From assembly GCF_000428845.1 (NCBI RefSeq), contig NZ_AUAS01000014.1, positions 1-64,000 of the forward strand: DNA of 64,000 nt, written 5' to 3'. Below are positions 1 through 9,300 of the stretch, piece after piece. The DNA comes from Dyadobacter alkalitolerans DSM 23607. Lineage in GTDB: Bacteria > Bacteroidota > Bacteroidia > Cytophagales > Spirosomataceae. Numbering within the stretch: position 1 is the stretch's first letter; each line of letters begins with the position of its first letter. The notes under the pieces are model-generated. The model was given only the letters and a program-made list of their open reading frames with translations, ran no database searches and was not told the DNA's origin. Made by a program: the position numbers and the translations under genes.

Positions 1-100
1 AAGATGAATCTTCCACATAAGGGTCGTTGTAGACTACGACGTTGATAGGCTGCAGGTGTACGTGTAGAAATACATTCAGCTGAGCAGTACTAATTACCCA
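1..100 (+). rRNA. 23S ribosomal RNA, 3' end (partial)
   Basis: The first roughly 100 bases match the extreme 3' end of bacterial 23S rRNA, including the GAGCAGTACTAAT stretch near the terminus. The rest of the gene lies before the window. The exact 3' end was judged by eye and may be off by several bases. It is followed after about 110 bases by 5S rRNA, the usual 23S-5S order of an rRNA operon. Confidence 0.85.
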
Positions 101-208
101 ACAGCTTGCACATTAACATCTTAACACTTTTTGATCTCTTCTACTTCCAATATGACATTGATTATACACTCACCAAAATATTGTTGAAAACAAAGACCAA
201 CAACGACC

Positions 209-322
209 TTGTTGGTGGCTATTGGCCTGGTGTTCACCTCTTCCCATCCCGAACAGAGAAGTTAAGCCCAGAACCGCCGATGATACTTGGATCAAACCTG
301 GTAAAGTAGGTAGCCGCCACAA
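209..322 (+). rRNA. 5S ribosomal RNA
   Basis: The sequence has the conserved 5S core (CCGAACAGAGAAGTTAAGCCC near 248-268) and a GTGGC/GCCAC terminal stem joining the two ends. It lies about 110 bases after the 23S end and is followed at once by a strong terminator, so it closes the rRNA operon. The length of about 114 bases is normal. The ends were set from the pairing and are accurate to a few bases. A 67-codon reading frame across this gene is not coding. Confidence 0.9.
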
Positions 323-330
323 TAACATTT

Positions 331-361
331 AAAGACCATCTCATAAGGATGGTCTTTTTTT
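331..361 (+). terminator. Intrinsic terminator of the rRNA operon
   Basis: The arms AAAGACCATC and GATGGTCTTT form a stem around a short loop and run into a T tract. It sits about 10 bases after 5S rRNA, where an rRNA operon terminator is expected. Confidence 0.85.
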
Positions 362-462
362 GTGCTTAAGAGCTAGCAGGAAACAGGAATGTCTTATAAC
401 AGATTTGAAGTTGCGGAACGAATAAGGCCTTCCTGTGTCAACAAGAACTTTTGCTTAGACAC

Positions 463-503
463 AAAAAAACCTCAACTCGCTATCATCTAGCTTATTGAGG
501 TTC
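463..503 (-). terminator. Intrinsic terminator after tRNA-Leu
   Basis: On the minus strand the arms AACCTCAA and TTGAGGTT close a hairpin followed by a run of T. It lies directly downstream of the minus-strand tRNA-Leu and probably ends that transcript. Confidence 0.7.
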
Positions 504-511
504 TAATATTG

Positions 512-595
512 TGCCGAAGATGGGACTCGAACCCACACAGGGCAACCCCCACACGCCTCTGAAACGTGCGTGTCTACCAATTTCACCACTTCGGC
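512..595 (-). tRNA. tRNA-Leu (anticodon CAG)
   Basis: An 84-base minus-strand tRNA with a long variable arm, as in the leucine class. The acceptor stem GCCGAAG pairs with CTTCGGC, followed by discriminator A. The anticodon stem CACGU/GCGUG closes the loop UUCAGAG, giving anticodon CAG, which reads CUG. The T arm contains GGTTCGAGTCC. CCA is not encoded. It stands alone, with its own terminator. Confidence 0.93.
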
Positions 596-668
596 ATAAA
601 AAACTGGTTGGCAAAAATAGTAATGTTTTCTTTTTAACCAGCTGGAAGTAGCTAAAAAATAGAAACTT

Positions 669-2069
669 TTATAGTTTGATATTCTCGAACTGAGCTGGAA
701 TCAGAATGTCTTTAAATCCTGCCGCTTGCAGCTTCAACTTGAAAGCAACCTGCGTTTCATATTCCCCGTGAACCAGAAAAACTTTCTTGACCCGCTCCGG
801 TGTCTGGCAAGAAAGGAAGTCAAGCATTTCATTGTAATCGCCATGCCCGGAAAACGACTCCATGGATTTTACCTGACATTCCACCTCAAATTGCTGACCA
901 AATATATTTACCTGCTTATCTCCTCTTTTCAACGCTCCTGCCAGTGTATTGCCAGACGCGTAGCCCACCAATAGAATGGTTGACCGGGCATCCCCAATGT
1001 TGTTTTTGATGTGATGCTTAATCCGCCCTGCTTCGGCCATTCCGGATGCAGAAATGATGATGCACGGTTCATCCTTATCGTTGAGCGCAATGGATTCATT
1101 GACGTCTGAAATGTATTTCAGATAAGGGAAAGCAAATGCATCGCCATCTTTCTCAATGTAGGCCAGGATTTCCGGATTGAAGCATTCGTCGTGCTCCTTC
1201 ATAATCTTAGTCGCACGAATTGCCAGGGGGCTGTCGATGTAGACCGGGATCTGCGGCAATTTTCCTGAGCTTGATAATTGGTCTAATGCATATATCAGCT
1301 CCTGCGTGCGGTCAATGGCGAATGCGGGAATGATCAGTTTGCCTTTCCTTACCACACATGTCTCATGAACGATCTCCAAAAGATGGCCCTGCATGTCTGT
1401 CTGCTTCTCGTGTAGGCGGTCGCCGTAGGTTGATTCGCATATAATGAAATCTGCTTGCGGGAAAGCGTCGGGTTTACGGAGAATTCTGTCTTCGGGGCGT
1501 CCAATATCACCGGTGAATGTTACCTGCTTATATGTACCTGCGTCGGGAATGGTCATATGAACCGCGGCGCTGCCCAGCAAATGTGCGGCATCCGTTAATA
1601 CAACTGCAACTTCTTTATCTTCTCCCAGATAGAATGTCTGGCCATACTGCACACTTTTAAACAAGCTTAGTGCATGCACGGCATCTTCGGTATTATAAAG
1701 CTCATCCAGCAACGGGCGGCCTTGTTTTTCCCTTCGCCGATTAATCCGCTCCAAATCTTTTTCCTGAATATGCGCGCTATCTAACAGCATAACCCTGCAA
1801 AGGTCTACCGTGGCAGCTGTACAATAAATAGGGCCTGAAAAACCTTGCTTGACCAGGCGTGGAATCAAACCTGAGTGATCAATGTGCGCGTGAGATAAAA
1901 TCAGGTAATCCACCTCGGATGGCTTGAAGCCGAATTTCTCATTCAGCTCGTCGGTCTGGATGCCCTGAAACAGACCGCAATCCAGTAATATTTTAGTCCC
2001 TTTTTCAGTCGTGATCAGATGTTTGCTACCAGTTACGGTTCTTGCGGCTCCGAAAAATTGTATGTTCAT
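669..2069 (-). CDS. MBL-fold beta-CASP ribonuclease (CPSF/Ysh1-like)
   Basis: The 466-residue protein begins with a metallo-beta-lactamase domain. It carries the metal motif HAHIDH at residues 60-65, a further His at 163 (AHLLGS) and Asp188 (FTGDIGR). CESTYGDR at 211-218 leads into the beta-CASP insert, and SFSGHGDY plus VHGE lie near the C-terminus. This is the arrangement of RNA-processing nucleases of the CPSF73/Ysh1 type, which cut or trim RNA with two zinc ions. It is cytoplasmic, with no signal peptide. It starts 14 bases after hpt ends on the same strand, so the two are probably co-transcribed. The exact substrate cannot be told from sequence. Confidence 0.85.
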   Translation of the reverse strand: MNIQFFGAARTVTGSKHLITTEKGTKILLDCGLFQGIQTDELNEKFGFKPSEVDYLILSHAHIDHSGLIPRLVKQGFSGPIYCTAATVDLCRVMLLDSAHIQEKDLERINRRREKQGRPLLDELYNTEDAVHALSLFKSVQYGQTFYLGEDKEVAVVLTDAAHLLGSAAVHMTIPDAGTYKQVTFTGDIGRPEDRILRKPDAFPQADFIICESTYGDRLHEKQTDMQGHLLEIVHETCVVRKGKLIIPAFAIDRTQELIYALDQLSSSGKLPQIPVYIDSPLAIRATKIMKEHDECFNPEILAYIEKDGDAFAFPYLKYISDVNESIALNDKDEPCIIISASGMAEAGRIKHHIKNNIGDARSTILLVGYASGNTLAGALKRGDKQVNIFGQQFEVECQVKSMESFSGHGDYNEMLDFLSCQTPERVKKVFLVHGEYETQVAFKLKLQAAGFKDILIPAQFENIKL

Positions 2070-2083
2070 AATATAATCTTAAA

Positions 2084-2611
2084 TCAGGCTAAAACGTAAA
2101 TAGCATCCAGATTGCGGCCCATGCCGTCATAATCGAGCCCATAGCCCACCACAAATTTATTATCAATGTTAAAACCTGTGTAACGGATGTCGACAGGTGT
2201 TTTCAATGCTTCTGGTTTATGCAGTAGTGTGGCAATGGCGATGGATGCGGGCGAAAGTTCATTGATTTGCCGCAGTAACTGCGCCATCGTTAATCCCGTA
2301 TCTATAATGTCCTCAATAATGATAATGTCGCGGCCTTCAATACTGTCATTAAGACCTATAATTTCCCGCACAAAGCCGCTGGATTGTGTTTGTGAGTAAG
2401 ATGCCAGCCGAATAAATGTAATTTCGCATGATAGAGGGATTCTTTTGACCAATTCACTTGCAAAAAGGAAAGCGCCATTCAGTACAACAATGAAAAGCGG
2501 ACAGCGGCCTTGGTAATCCGTAGAAATCTCTTTCGCAAGCGCAGTAATGCGTGTTTCAATAGCTTCCGTGGTAATAAGAGGGACGAATTTTTTATCAAGA
2601 ATATTGATCAT
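2084..2611 (-). CDS. hpt: Hypoxanthine phosphoribosyltransferase
   Basis: A 175-residue type I phosphoribosyltransferase of purine salvage, joining hypoxanthine or guanine to PRPP. The PRPP loop is IIIIEDIIDTGLT, with the acidic pair E100/D101. VVLNGAFLFASEL near residue 43 and the C-terminal VGYGLDYDGMGRN segment are typical of bacterial HPRT. I chose the ATG encoding MINILDKKF; the frame extends eight codons further upstream, but family members begin here. It is first in a minus-strand pair with the beta-CASP nuclease and diverges from the TPR gene. Confidence 0.9.
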   Translation of the reverse strand: MINILDKKFVPLITTEAIETRITALAKEISTDYQGRCPLFIVVLNGAFLFASELVKRIPLSCEITFIRLASYSQTQSSGFVREIIGLNDSIEGRDIIIIEDIIDTGLTMAQLLRQINELSPASIAIATLLHKPEALKTPVDIRYTGFNIDNKFVVGYGLDYDGMGRNLDAIYVLA

Positions 2612-2784
2612 ATTAAGAGGTGTCGATTTTACCAAAACCCTTACAGGTGATGGAATACTTAAAAATGGTTTGTCAGAAACTGCGGAACGGTCTGAGGATC
2701 AATATTAACTCTTTTTTCAAAAACCCGACCTGTAGCAAACGTAAAATAAAATTCCCACGTTTATTAGTGAGATTTACCCCTGAT

Positions 2785-4011
2785 ATGAAAAGCCTACTCA
2801 TCCATATAGCCACATACTGTTTCTTAACTGCATTTTCCATTCAATTTGCCTCAGCTCAATTGTATTCTTCGGCCGAACTGGACAAGAACTACGATATGAT
2901 CCTGAAAAATCCCAGCGTTCAGATTGAGTCCACGGAGGCTATTAATATGCTTTATAATTACAAATTTGCGGAAGCAGACACGGAATTCCGCTGGCTCAAA
3001 TATCGCTATCCAAAACATCCTATGCCGCATTTCCTGATGGGACTTGCCGAATGGTGGAAAATCGTGCCGAATACGGAAAATGAAGCGCACGACAAGGCTT
3101 TTCTGGCACAAATGGATTCGACCATTAACCTGGCCGAAGTGCTTTATGATAAAGAGAAAAACAAAGTAGAGCCGGCATTCTTCCTGGCTGCGGCTTATGC
3201 ATTCAAAGGGCGGTTGTATGCCGAAAGAGAAAGCTGGACAAAAGCGGCCTTTGCAGGTAAGAAATCTTTAAAATATTTCGAGCAATGCAAAGGAAATGGC
3301 GATCTGACGCCGGAATTGCTCTTTGGCGACGGACTCTATAATTATTATGCAGAATGGGTCCCGAAAGAATATCCGATTTTAAAGCCCATCATGTCGCTTT
3401 TTCCAAAAGGCAACAAGAAGCTCGGTGAACAGCAATTGGAAAAAGTAGGAAACAATGCATTTTACACGCGTGTGGAAGCCCGTTACTTTCTCTTGCAGAT
3501 TTACAGCATGGAGAATGAGTACAGCAAAGCATATGAAATGGCGAAATACATGTGGCAGACCTATCCTAACAATCCGTATTTCGAGCGTTATTTTTGCCGG
3601 ACCGCATTTGTAACAGGCAAAATGGCCGAAGCCGAAAAGGCTGCGCAGAACATTATCGATAAAATAAGCAGCGGAATGCCGGGTTATGAAGGCGTAAGTG
3701 GCCGCAATGCAGCTTATGTGCTCGCTTATTACAACATGACGTATCATAAAAACTATGACGCGGCGTCCAAATATTATCAGAAAGCAATTGACTATTCTAC
3801 CCAAACCAATTCAATGAACGCCGGTTACTACGTTTCATCGCTGATTGGATTGGGTAAAATAGCAGAAATTAAAAAAGAGTACGACGAAGCACTGCGCTAC
3901 TACAAGCTGGCGGCTGACAAGGCTGACAAGAAAACCAGTCAGGACAAAGAAGCCAAAGCGGCCATTGCTAACCTTAAAAAGATGAAGCGCGACCAGCGAA
4001 GGAAGCGCTAA
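2785..4011 (+). CDS. Exported tetratricopeptide-repeat protein
   Basis: The ATG at 2785 gives a 408-residue protein with a clear signal peptide (MKSLLIHIATYCFLTAFSIQFASAQ would be cleaved after the AQ). The open frame continues 55 codons upstream, but that part overlaps the divergent hpt start and looks non-coding. The mature protein is helical with TPR-like units, such as EYSKAYEMAKYMWQTYPNNP and EYDEALRYYKLAADKA near the end, and a Lys-rich tail. It is probably a periplasmic or envelope scaffold; no enzymatic motif is visible. Its partner is unknown. Confidence 0.75.
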   Translation: MKSLLIHIATYCFLTAFSIQFASAQLYSSAELDKNYDMILKNPSVQIESTEAINMLYNYKFAEADTEFRWLKYRYPKHPMPHFLMGLAEWWKIVPNTENEAHDKAFLAQMDSTINLAEVLYDKEKNKVEPAFFLAAAYAFKGRLYAERESWTKAAFAGKKSLKYFEQCKGNGDLTPELLFGDGLYNYYAEWVPKEYPILKPIMSLFPKGNKKLGEQQLEKVGNNAFYTRVEARYFLLQIYSMENEYSKAYEMAKYMWQTYPNNPYFERYFCRTAFVTGKMAEAEKAAQNIIDKISSGMPGYEGVSGRNAAYVLAYYNMTYHKNYDAASKYYQKAIDYSTQTNSMNAGYYVSSLIGLGKIAEIKKEYDEALRYYKLAADKADKKTSQDKEAKAAIANLKKMKRDQRRKR

Positions 4012-4044
4012 GATCTTACCACTAATCATTACAAAAACTACGAT

Positions 4045-4078
4045 AAAACCTGGCAAGGTTTAAACTTGCCAGGTTTTT
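4045..4078. terminator. Bidirectional intrinsic terminator
   Basis: The arms AAACCTGGCAAG and CTTGCCAGGTTT form a near-perfect hairpin flanked by A and T runs. It sits between two convergent genes (TPR protein and M20 peptidase) and overlaps the stop codon region of the latter, so it can serve both. Confidence 0.85.
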
Positions 4079-5447
4079 ATGCCTTAGCAGCTTTTAACTC
4101 CGCATAATGTTTGAAAAACAGCGGAATCGTTTCAATGCCTTTGTAATAATTGAATAGCCCATAACTCTCGTTTGGTGAATGCAAAGCATCAATATCAAGT
4201 CCAAAGCCCATCAGAATGCTCTTACAGCCCAGTTCCTGCTCAAATAATGCAACAATAGGAATGCTTCCACCGCCGCGAGTTGGAATTGGTTTCTTACCAA
4301 AAGATTCTTCCATTGCCATTTCTGCGGCTTTATATTCCACAGAATCGGTTGGCGTGACATAAGGCAGACCGCCGTGATGTGGGGAGACCTTTACTTTTAC
4401 AGATGCTGGCGCGATCGATTCGAAATGTTTGGTAAATAGCGCAAGGATTTCATCGTCCGTTTGGTTAGGCACCAGGCGCATGGAAATTTTCGCATTTGCC
4501 TTCGATGGAAGCACTGTTTTCGCACCTTCGCCGATATAACCGCCCCAGATTCCGTTCACATCCAATGTTGGCCGCACGGAAGTTCTTTCAATGGTCGAGT
4601 AACCTGCCTCTCCCATAATGTCGTCGATATGGAGATCTTTTTTGTATTCTTCCAAATCAAAAGGCGCTGCGTTTAATGCTGCCCGTTGCTCGGTGGTGAG
4701 CTCTTCCACATTGTCGTAAAACCCTGGAATGGTAATGTGGCCGTTTTCATCTTTGAGCGACGCAATCATTTCGCAAAGCACATTGATCGGGTTAGCTACG
4801 CCGCCGCCATAAACACCCGAATGCAGGTCACGGTTGGCGCCTACGACTTCCACTTCCACGTAAGTCAGTCCGCGCAGACCGGTTTCAATGGAAGGCACAT
4901 CATTGGCGATAATGCTGGTGTCGGAAATCAGAATCGTGTCGCATTTAAGCATTTCTTTATGCGCGCTGACAAATGAACCCAGGTTGGAAGAGCCAATTTC
5001 TTCTTCGCCTTCTATCATGATTTTTACATTGCAAGTCAGGTTAGCGGTTGCGAGCATGGTTTCCAGTGCCTTAATGTGCATATAAAACTGGCCCTTATCA
5101 TCGCAGGAACCTCTTGCATAAATGCGCTCATTTTTAATCACCGGCTCAAAAGGCGGTGAGTTCCAAAGCTCATAAGGATCAGCTGGCTGGACGTCATAAT
5201 GTCCGTAAATAAGCACAGTAGGAAGTGTTGGATCAATGATCTTTTCGCCGTAAACAACCGGATGGCCAGCCGTTTCATAAATTTCAACACGATCCGCACC
5301 TGCTTCCGCAATCCGGTCACGTACGAATTCGGCTGCTTTGAGCATATCTGGTTTGAATTTCGAATCAGCACTTACGGAAGGGATCCTCAACAGATCCAGA
5401 AGCTCATTTAAGAATCGGTCGCGGTTTTTATCAATATAATCAAGCAT
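4077..5447 (-). CDS. M20 family metallopeptidase (dipeptidase)
   Basis: The 456-residue M20 protein contains the zinc-site motifs YGHYDVQP, SCDDKGQ and EGEEEIGS in the usual order. A lid/dimerisation domain follows (GLRGLTYVEVEVVGANRDLHSG), then the C-terminal RGGGSIP and LHSPNE motifs. This pattern fits the cytosolic dipeptidase/carnosinase-like branch, which cleaves small peptides. There is no signal peptide. It is transcribed alone on the minus strand, with hairpins on both sides. The specific substrate is not predictable. Confidence 0.85.
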   Translation of the reverse strand: MLDYIDKNRDRFLNELLDLLRIPSVSADSKFKPDMLKAAEFVRDRIAEAGADRVEIYETAGHPVVYGEKIIDPTLPTVLIYGHYDVQPADPYELWNSPPFEPVIKNERIYARGSCDDKGQFYMHIKALETMLATANLTCNVKIMIEGEEEIGSSNLGSFVSAHKEMLKCDTILISDTSIIANDVPSIETGLRGLTYVEVEVVGANRDLHSGVYGGGVANPINVLCEMIASLKDENGHITIPGFYDNVEELTTEQRAALNAAPFDLEEYKKDLHIDDIMGEAGYSTIERTSVRPTLDVNGIWGGYIGEGAKTVLPSKANAKISMRLVPNQTDDEILALFTKHFESIAPASVKVKVSPHHGGLPYVTPTDSVEYKAAEMAMEESFGKKPIPTRGGGSIPIVALFEQELGCKSILMGFGLDIDALHSPNESYGLFNYYKGIETIPLFFKHYAELKAAKA

Positions 5448-5494
5448 GAGGTCAGAAGTTAGTGTTTAATGTGCGGCTGAACGGCCGGGCAAGA

Positions 5495-5537
5495 TAAAAA
5501 AATAGCCTCTAAGGTCGATCCTTAGAGGCTATTTTTT
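5495..5537 (-). terminator. Intrinsic terminator after plsY
   Basis: The arms AAAATAGCCTCTAAGG and CCTTAGAGGCTATTTT make a 16-base stem around a short loop, with an A/T run on either side. It lies downstream of plsY on the minus strand and upstream of the M20 peptidase, separating the two units. Confidence 0.85.
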
Positions 5538-5551
5538 GAAAATTATATCTG

Positions 5552-6208
5552 TTAGCGACCGTTGTTCGCTTTTGATTTGGCAAAAAGACTTACCCTGTTT
5601 TCATTGCCATTCATAAGCCTTACAATGTTCTTTTTGTGCGTAAAAACAACAAGCACAAACATCGTAAATCCAAAAACGATCAGCAACGGCTCCGGATGGC
5701 CAAAAACGCCCAGCCAGGAAAGCACCGGAAACGCAAGCGTCGCCAGAATAGAGCTTAATGAAACATATTGAGAAGCCAGTAATGTCAGAATAAAAATCGC
5801 GATGCAAACAGAAGCGAGCTCCGGCTGAATAGCGAGCACCATACCAAGCAATGTAGCAATTCCCTTACCGCCTTTGAATTTGACAAAAACCGGGAAAATA
5901 TGACCGATGATAGCGATGATCCCAAAAATGATTTTGTACATCAAAAGCTCCGTCTCGCCGATCGCATTCATATAAAACAGCATCGACGCGAGGCATGTTG
6001 CTGTCCAACCTTTCAATACATCAATCAGCATCACAACCGTCCCTGCGCGTTTTCCCAAGATCCGGAAAGTGTTTGTCGCACCGGCATTTCCGCTGCCATG
6101 TTTTCTTACATCAATTCCAAAGTATCCTATTCCGTACCAAACTGAACTCGGGATTGACCCTAACAAATAGGCAGCGATAATCGTAGTTATTAATAAGGCA
6201 ATACTCAT
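5552..6208 (-). CDS. plsY: Glycerol-3-phosphate acyltransferase PlsY
   Basis: The 218-residue integral membrane protein has the PlsY signatures: LLGSIPSSVWYG at the N-terminus, the RKHGSGNAGATNTFR motif, and KFKGGKGIATLLG. PlsY transfers acyl groups from acyl-phosphate to glycerol-3-phosphate in the inner membrane, the first step of phospholipid synthesis. Several hydrophobic segments are evident. The length is normal; the C-terminus has a short polar extension. It follows the 1560-residue exported protein after a 154-base gap and ends at a strong hairpin. Confidence 0.93.
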   Translation of the reverse strand: MSIALLITTIIAAYLLGSIPSSVWYGIGYFGIDVRKHGSGNAGATNTFRILGKRAGTVVMLIDVLKGWTATCLASMLFYMNAIGETELLMYKIIFGIIAIIGHIFPVFVKFKGGKGIATLLGMVLAIQPELASVCIAIFILTLLASQYVSLSSILATLAFPVLSWLGVFGHPEPLLIVFGFTMFVLVVFTHKKNIVRLMNGNENRVSLFAKSKANNGR

Positions 6209-6362
6209 ATTGTACTATTCGCAGAAAATTTTAAACGTTGAAATGTTTTGTCCAAAAATACGACAGCGAGGGGATTTTACAAGCAAAAAGGATACAAAAC
6301 TAACATTATACAAGCATTTTTTCAATTTGTAGCATTAACTATTGTCACCTTCTACAAAGACA

Positions 6363-9300
6363 TCAAAATCCTTCGGTAGGTTCCACTTTCTTCTTTTTAA
6401 CCTCTGCCGGAACCACTTTCTTCTTTGTTGTTTTGGCTGCTAACTTAGCTTTCTTGATCGCTGGCTGATAAAAATCATCGAAGCGGTTTACAAATGCATC
6501 CTTCTCCTCAGAACCGATCGACACCAGCGACATATCCTTCGATTTCACATTTTTCGACTTCGCCGTAATCTGATCGTTGAAGTCAACCTGCGACGAGACC
6601 ACACCCAACTCGCCGAGTTTATAGTCAAAATAATACCACACATCCGGCGACGCCTGCAAATACAAACTAAATTCGTCGCCATCCACAGACCGCCTGATTT
6701 CCAGGACTCCTTCCATTTGCGCATTAATGTTGTTTCTGCCCAAATTCGCTACGCCAATCGGGCCCTGCGAATAATATGCCCCATGTGAGGCCGACCAGTT
6801 CAAGTTCACATTAGACAAAAGCATAGGCACATCCAGTGCTGGTGAGGCCTCAAAAAGCGGCTTATAACCCGCAGCCGTGAGCTTGGCATAAGCATCCGTT
6901 GCCTTCGGGCCGATTAATGCGGAAAGCTTATTATTCAATTGCTCCGCATCGTCATCAGCGGCCGTGCTGTTTTGCTCTTCCAGGTTAACTTCGACGATTT
7001 TGGCAGCTAAGGGTTGCGAGATCGGTTCCAGTGCCGGGAGTTTCATTAACAACATTGTATTGAATGAGAACCGGGCGCTATCCACCTGCGCTTCGCCCGT
7101 TCCTACGGCTTGCAGCCAGGTCGCGCCGGTCAGTTTCAGAGGGCCGGAAAATGTTGCCAAGCCGGTTTTATCATCAAAACGCAATGCATTAGCTTCATCG
7201 ATAAGTCCATCAGCCCCTGGCGGAGGCATAACTTTAAAAGCCTTTTCGTCTTCATCGTAGTTCAAAGCACCCTGAGCAGAGTAAATGTCCTCATCGCCAT
7301 CCGAATCCTTGGGCGACAGGAACGACATATACATGCCTTTTGCTTCATTATAATGCAAGCCTACCGAAAGCGGAATGTCATGCTCGTTTTTCAGGTCTTT
7401 ATCGATTTTAATGGCCACCGTTTCGCCGGGCGCATCTTTGTATACTATCCACGAGCTCTGAAAATCCTTTCTGAATTTAATAACAGGCTTTACAAACCCA
7501 TCCAACTGCAAGGAAGGCTCATAGGCAATCAGGTTGATTCCACCTTTATATTGAATGCGGGGCGATAAAAGCAGGTTTTCCGTTTCCTTAATGTCTGCAC
7601 GCGCCGTTGTATAATATTTGACAGCAGCAGGAGCCTGGTTATCAGCACGTTTTTTCTTTCCTTCTTCCGCCGCGCCGATTTCCCTCAATTCAAAATTCTG
7701 CATCTTGATATTGAATGTGTCTTTCCGGGCCGTAATGTATTGATATGTGGCAGATCCTTCGAAATGGTTGCGGGAATCGATGCGGATGTCCGCGTCGCGC
7801 ATTCTGTGTGAGGTGTTTAATGTATCAATTTCAATGCGTGCTTTTTTCAAAGGAGCAATTTTCCCTTTGCTATCCACGCTCACCAACCCGCCGTCCGGGA
7901 TGATCTTCACGTCCGCAGTTTGAATAAAAGGAACGCCCTTGATGTTCAATGTTACTTTTTCGACGTCATAAATAGCCTCGGAACCATTGAATGTCAGCCC
8001 TTCCTGATCCGGGTCCATCGATGTGTACGAAGAGGTTTCGCCAAATCCTTTCATCAGGATCGTCTTCTTAGCCATATCCCACTTCGCGCTGCCGATCAGT
8101 GTTTTGTAGGAAGCCGTTGGAATTTCCATCCCTGAGGAATCAGTGCCGAAGCCCGTTTCGTCTGTCAGGAAGTTGGCGATGCCGGTTTTGAAGTTGAAAT
8201 CAATGTTCACATTCTTCCCGGTAAGGAGCTTCTTTGTTGATTTTTGATCAACACTATTAATGGCAAATTCAGAGCGATTGGCCAGATAGCCGTCTTTATT
8301 AAATTTAATATCGGGCGAAGACAGCTCAGAATCGGCCCTTTTCAGCTTTCCGTTTCCATATAACCCCGTCGAGCGCAACAGCAGCCCGCCTTCCAGGCTC
8401 GTAGTTCCATTATAAAATGAGAAGGATTTACCCTGGGTGTTGATAAACATGCTGTCTGCATTGGGATACCATTTCAATGCATAATCCTTCAACTGAACGG
8501 CAGGGAAATAGCCTTTTCCAATGGTCGCTTCCTTGATGCTAGCCACTTCACCTGATGCCATTAATGAATCGGCGGTTAGCAGAACATTTTTGGCTGTCAT
8601 CGAGGCCGACATGTATTTCAAAATTGCCTTGGAATGCAGACCCGTGTTGTCCATTGTCAGCGTGTCCGTAAACCTGGCCAGCGCTTTTCCGTCATACAAT
8701 TTCATGTCCGTCACCGGCGGCTTATATTCAAAGCCAAGCGAGTTGTCGGGCATGCTTTTCAGGACCGTTTGAATGTTTGGGATAATGCCGTTTGCATTGA
8801 ATGTTCCTTCAAAAATGACGTCACGCTCATCCAGACCGCCCATATCGATCTTTGGGATCTTGAAGTTGACTTCTCTCGGGTAAACGACCGTTCCGCGCTC
8901 AGGCTGATCGAAATAAACCATCATTCCATCCTCAACCACCAGTCGAGGCGACTTTTTGACGCCTTTTTGCAGCCCTGATTTGTTTTTTGGATCACTTAAA
9001 TAGAATGTTCCACCCTTTTCATATTTCACGTGGCCGCCTACTTCGCCTTTCTGGCCTTTCGCAAATTTGTCACGTGGCGTAAATGTAATCGAGTCCGAAG
9101 GCGCCACATTCACAAAAAACTGATTGTAATCAAACTTAATGTTCTGCCCCCTGAACTGGTAATTCGAGGCAACCATTTGACCGTTTAATGTGAAATTCCT
9201 GTTTTTGCCAATGATCAGTTTTTTGTCTTGCGGAACAGCGTAGATTTTTAAAGAATCACTCACTACAAAACGCGAAACGCCCATAACGGTTAACATGGTG

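Noticed and set aside
106..309. A 67-codon frame across the 5S rRNA gene
   Set aside because: It overlaps 5S rRNA entirely; the rRNA assignment explains the sequence.
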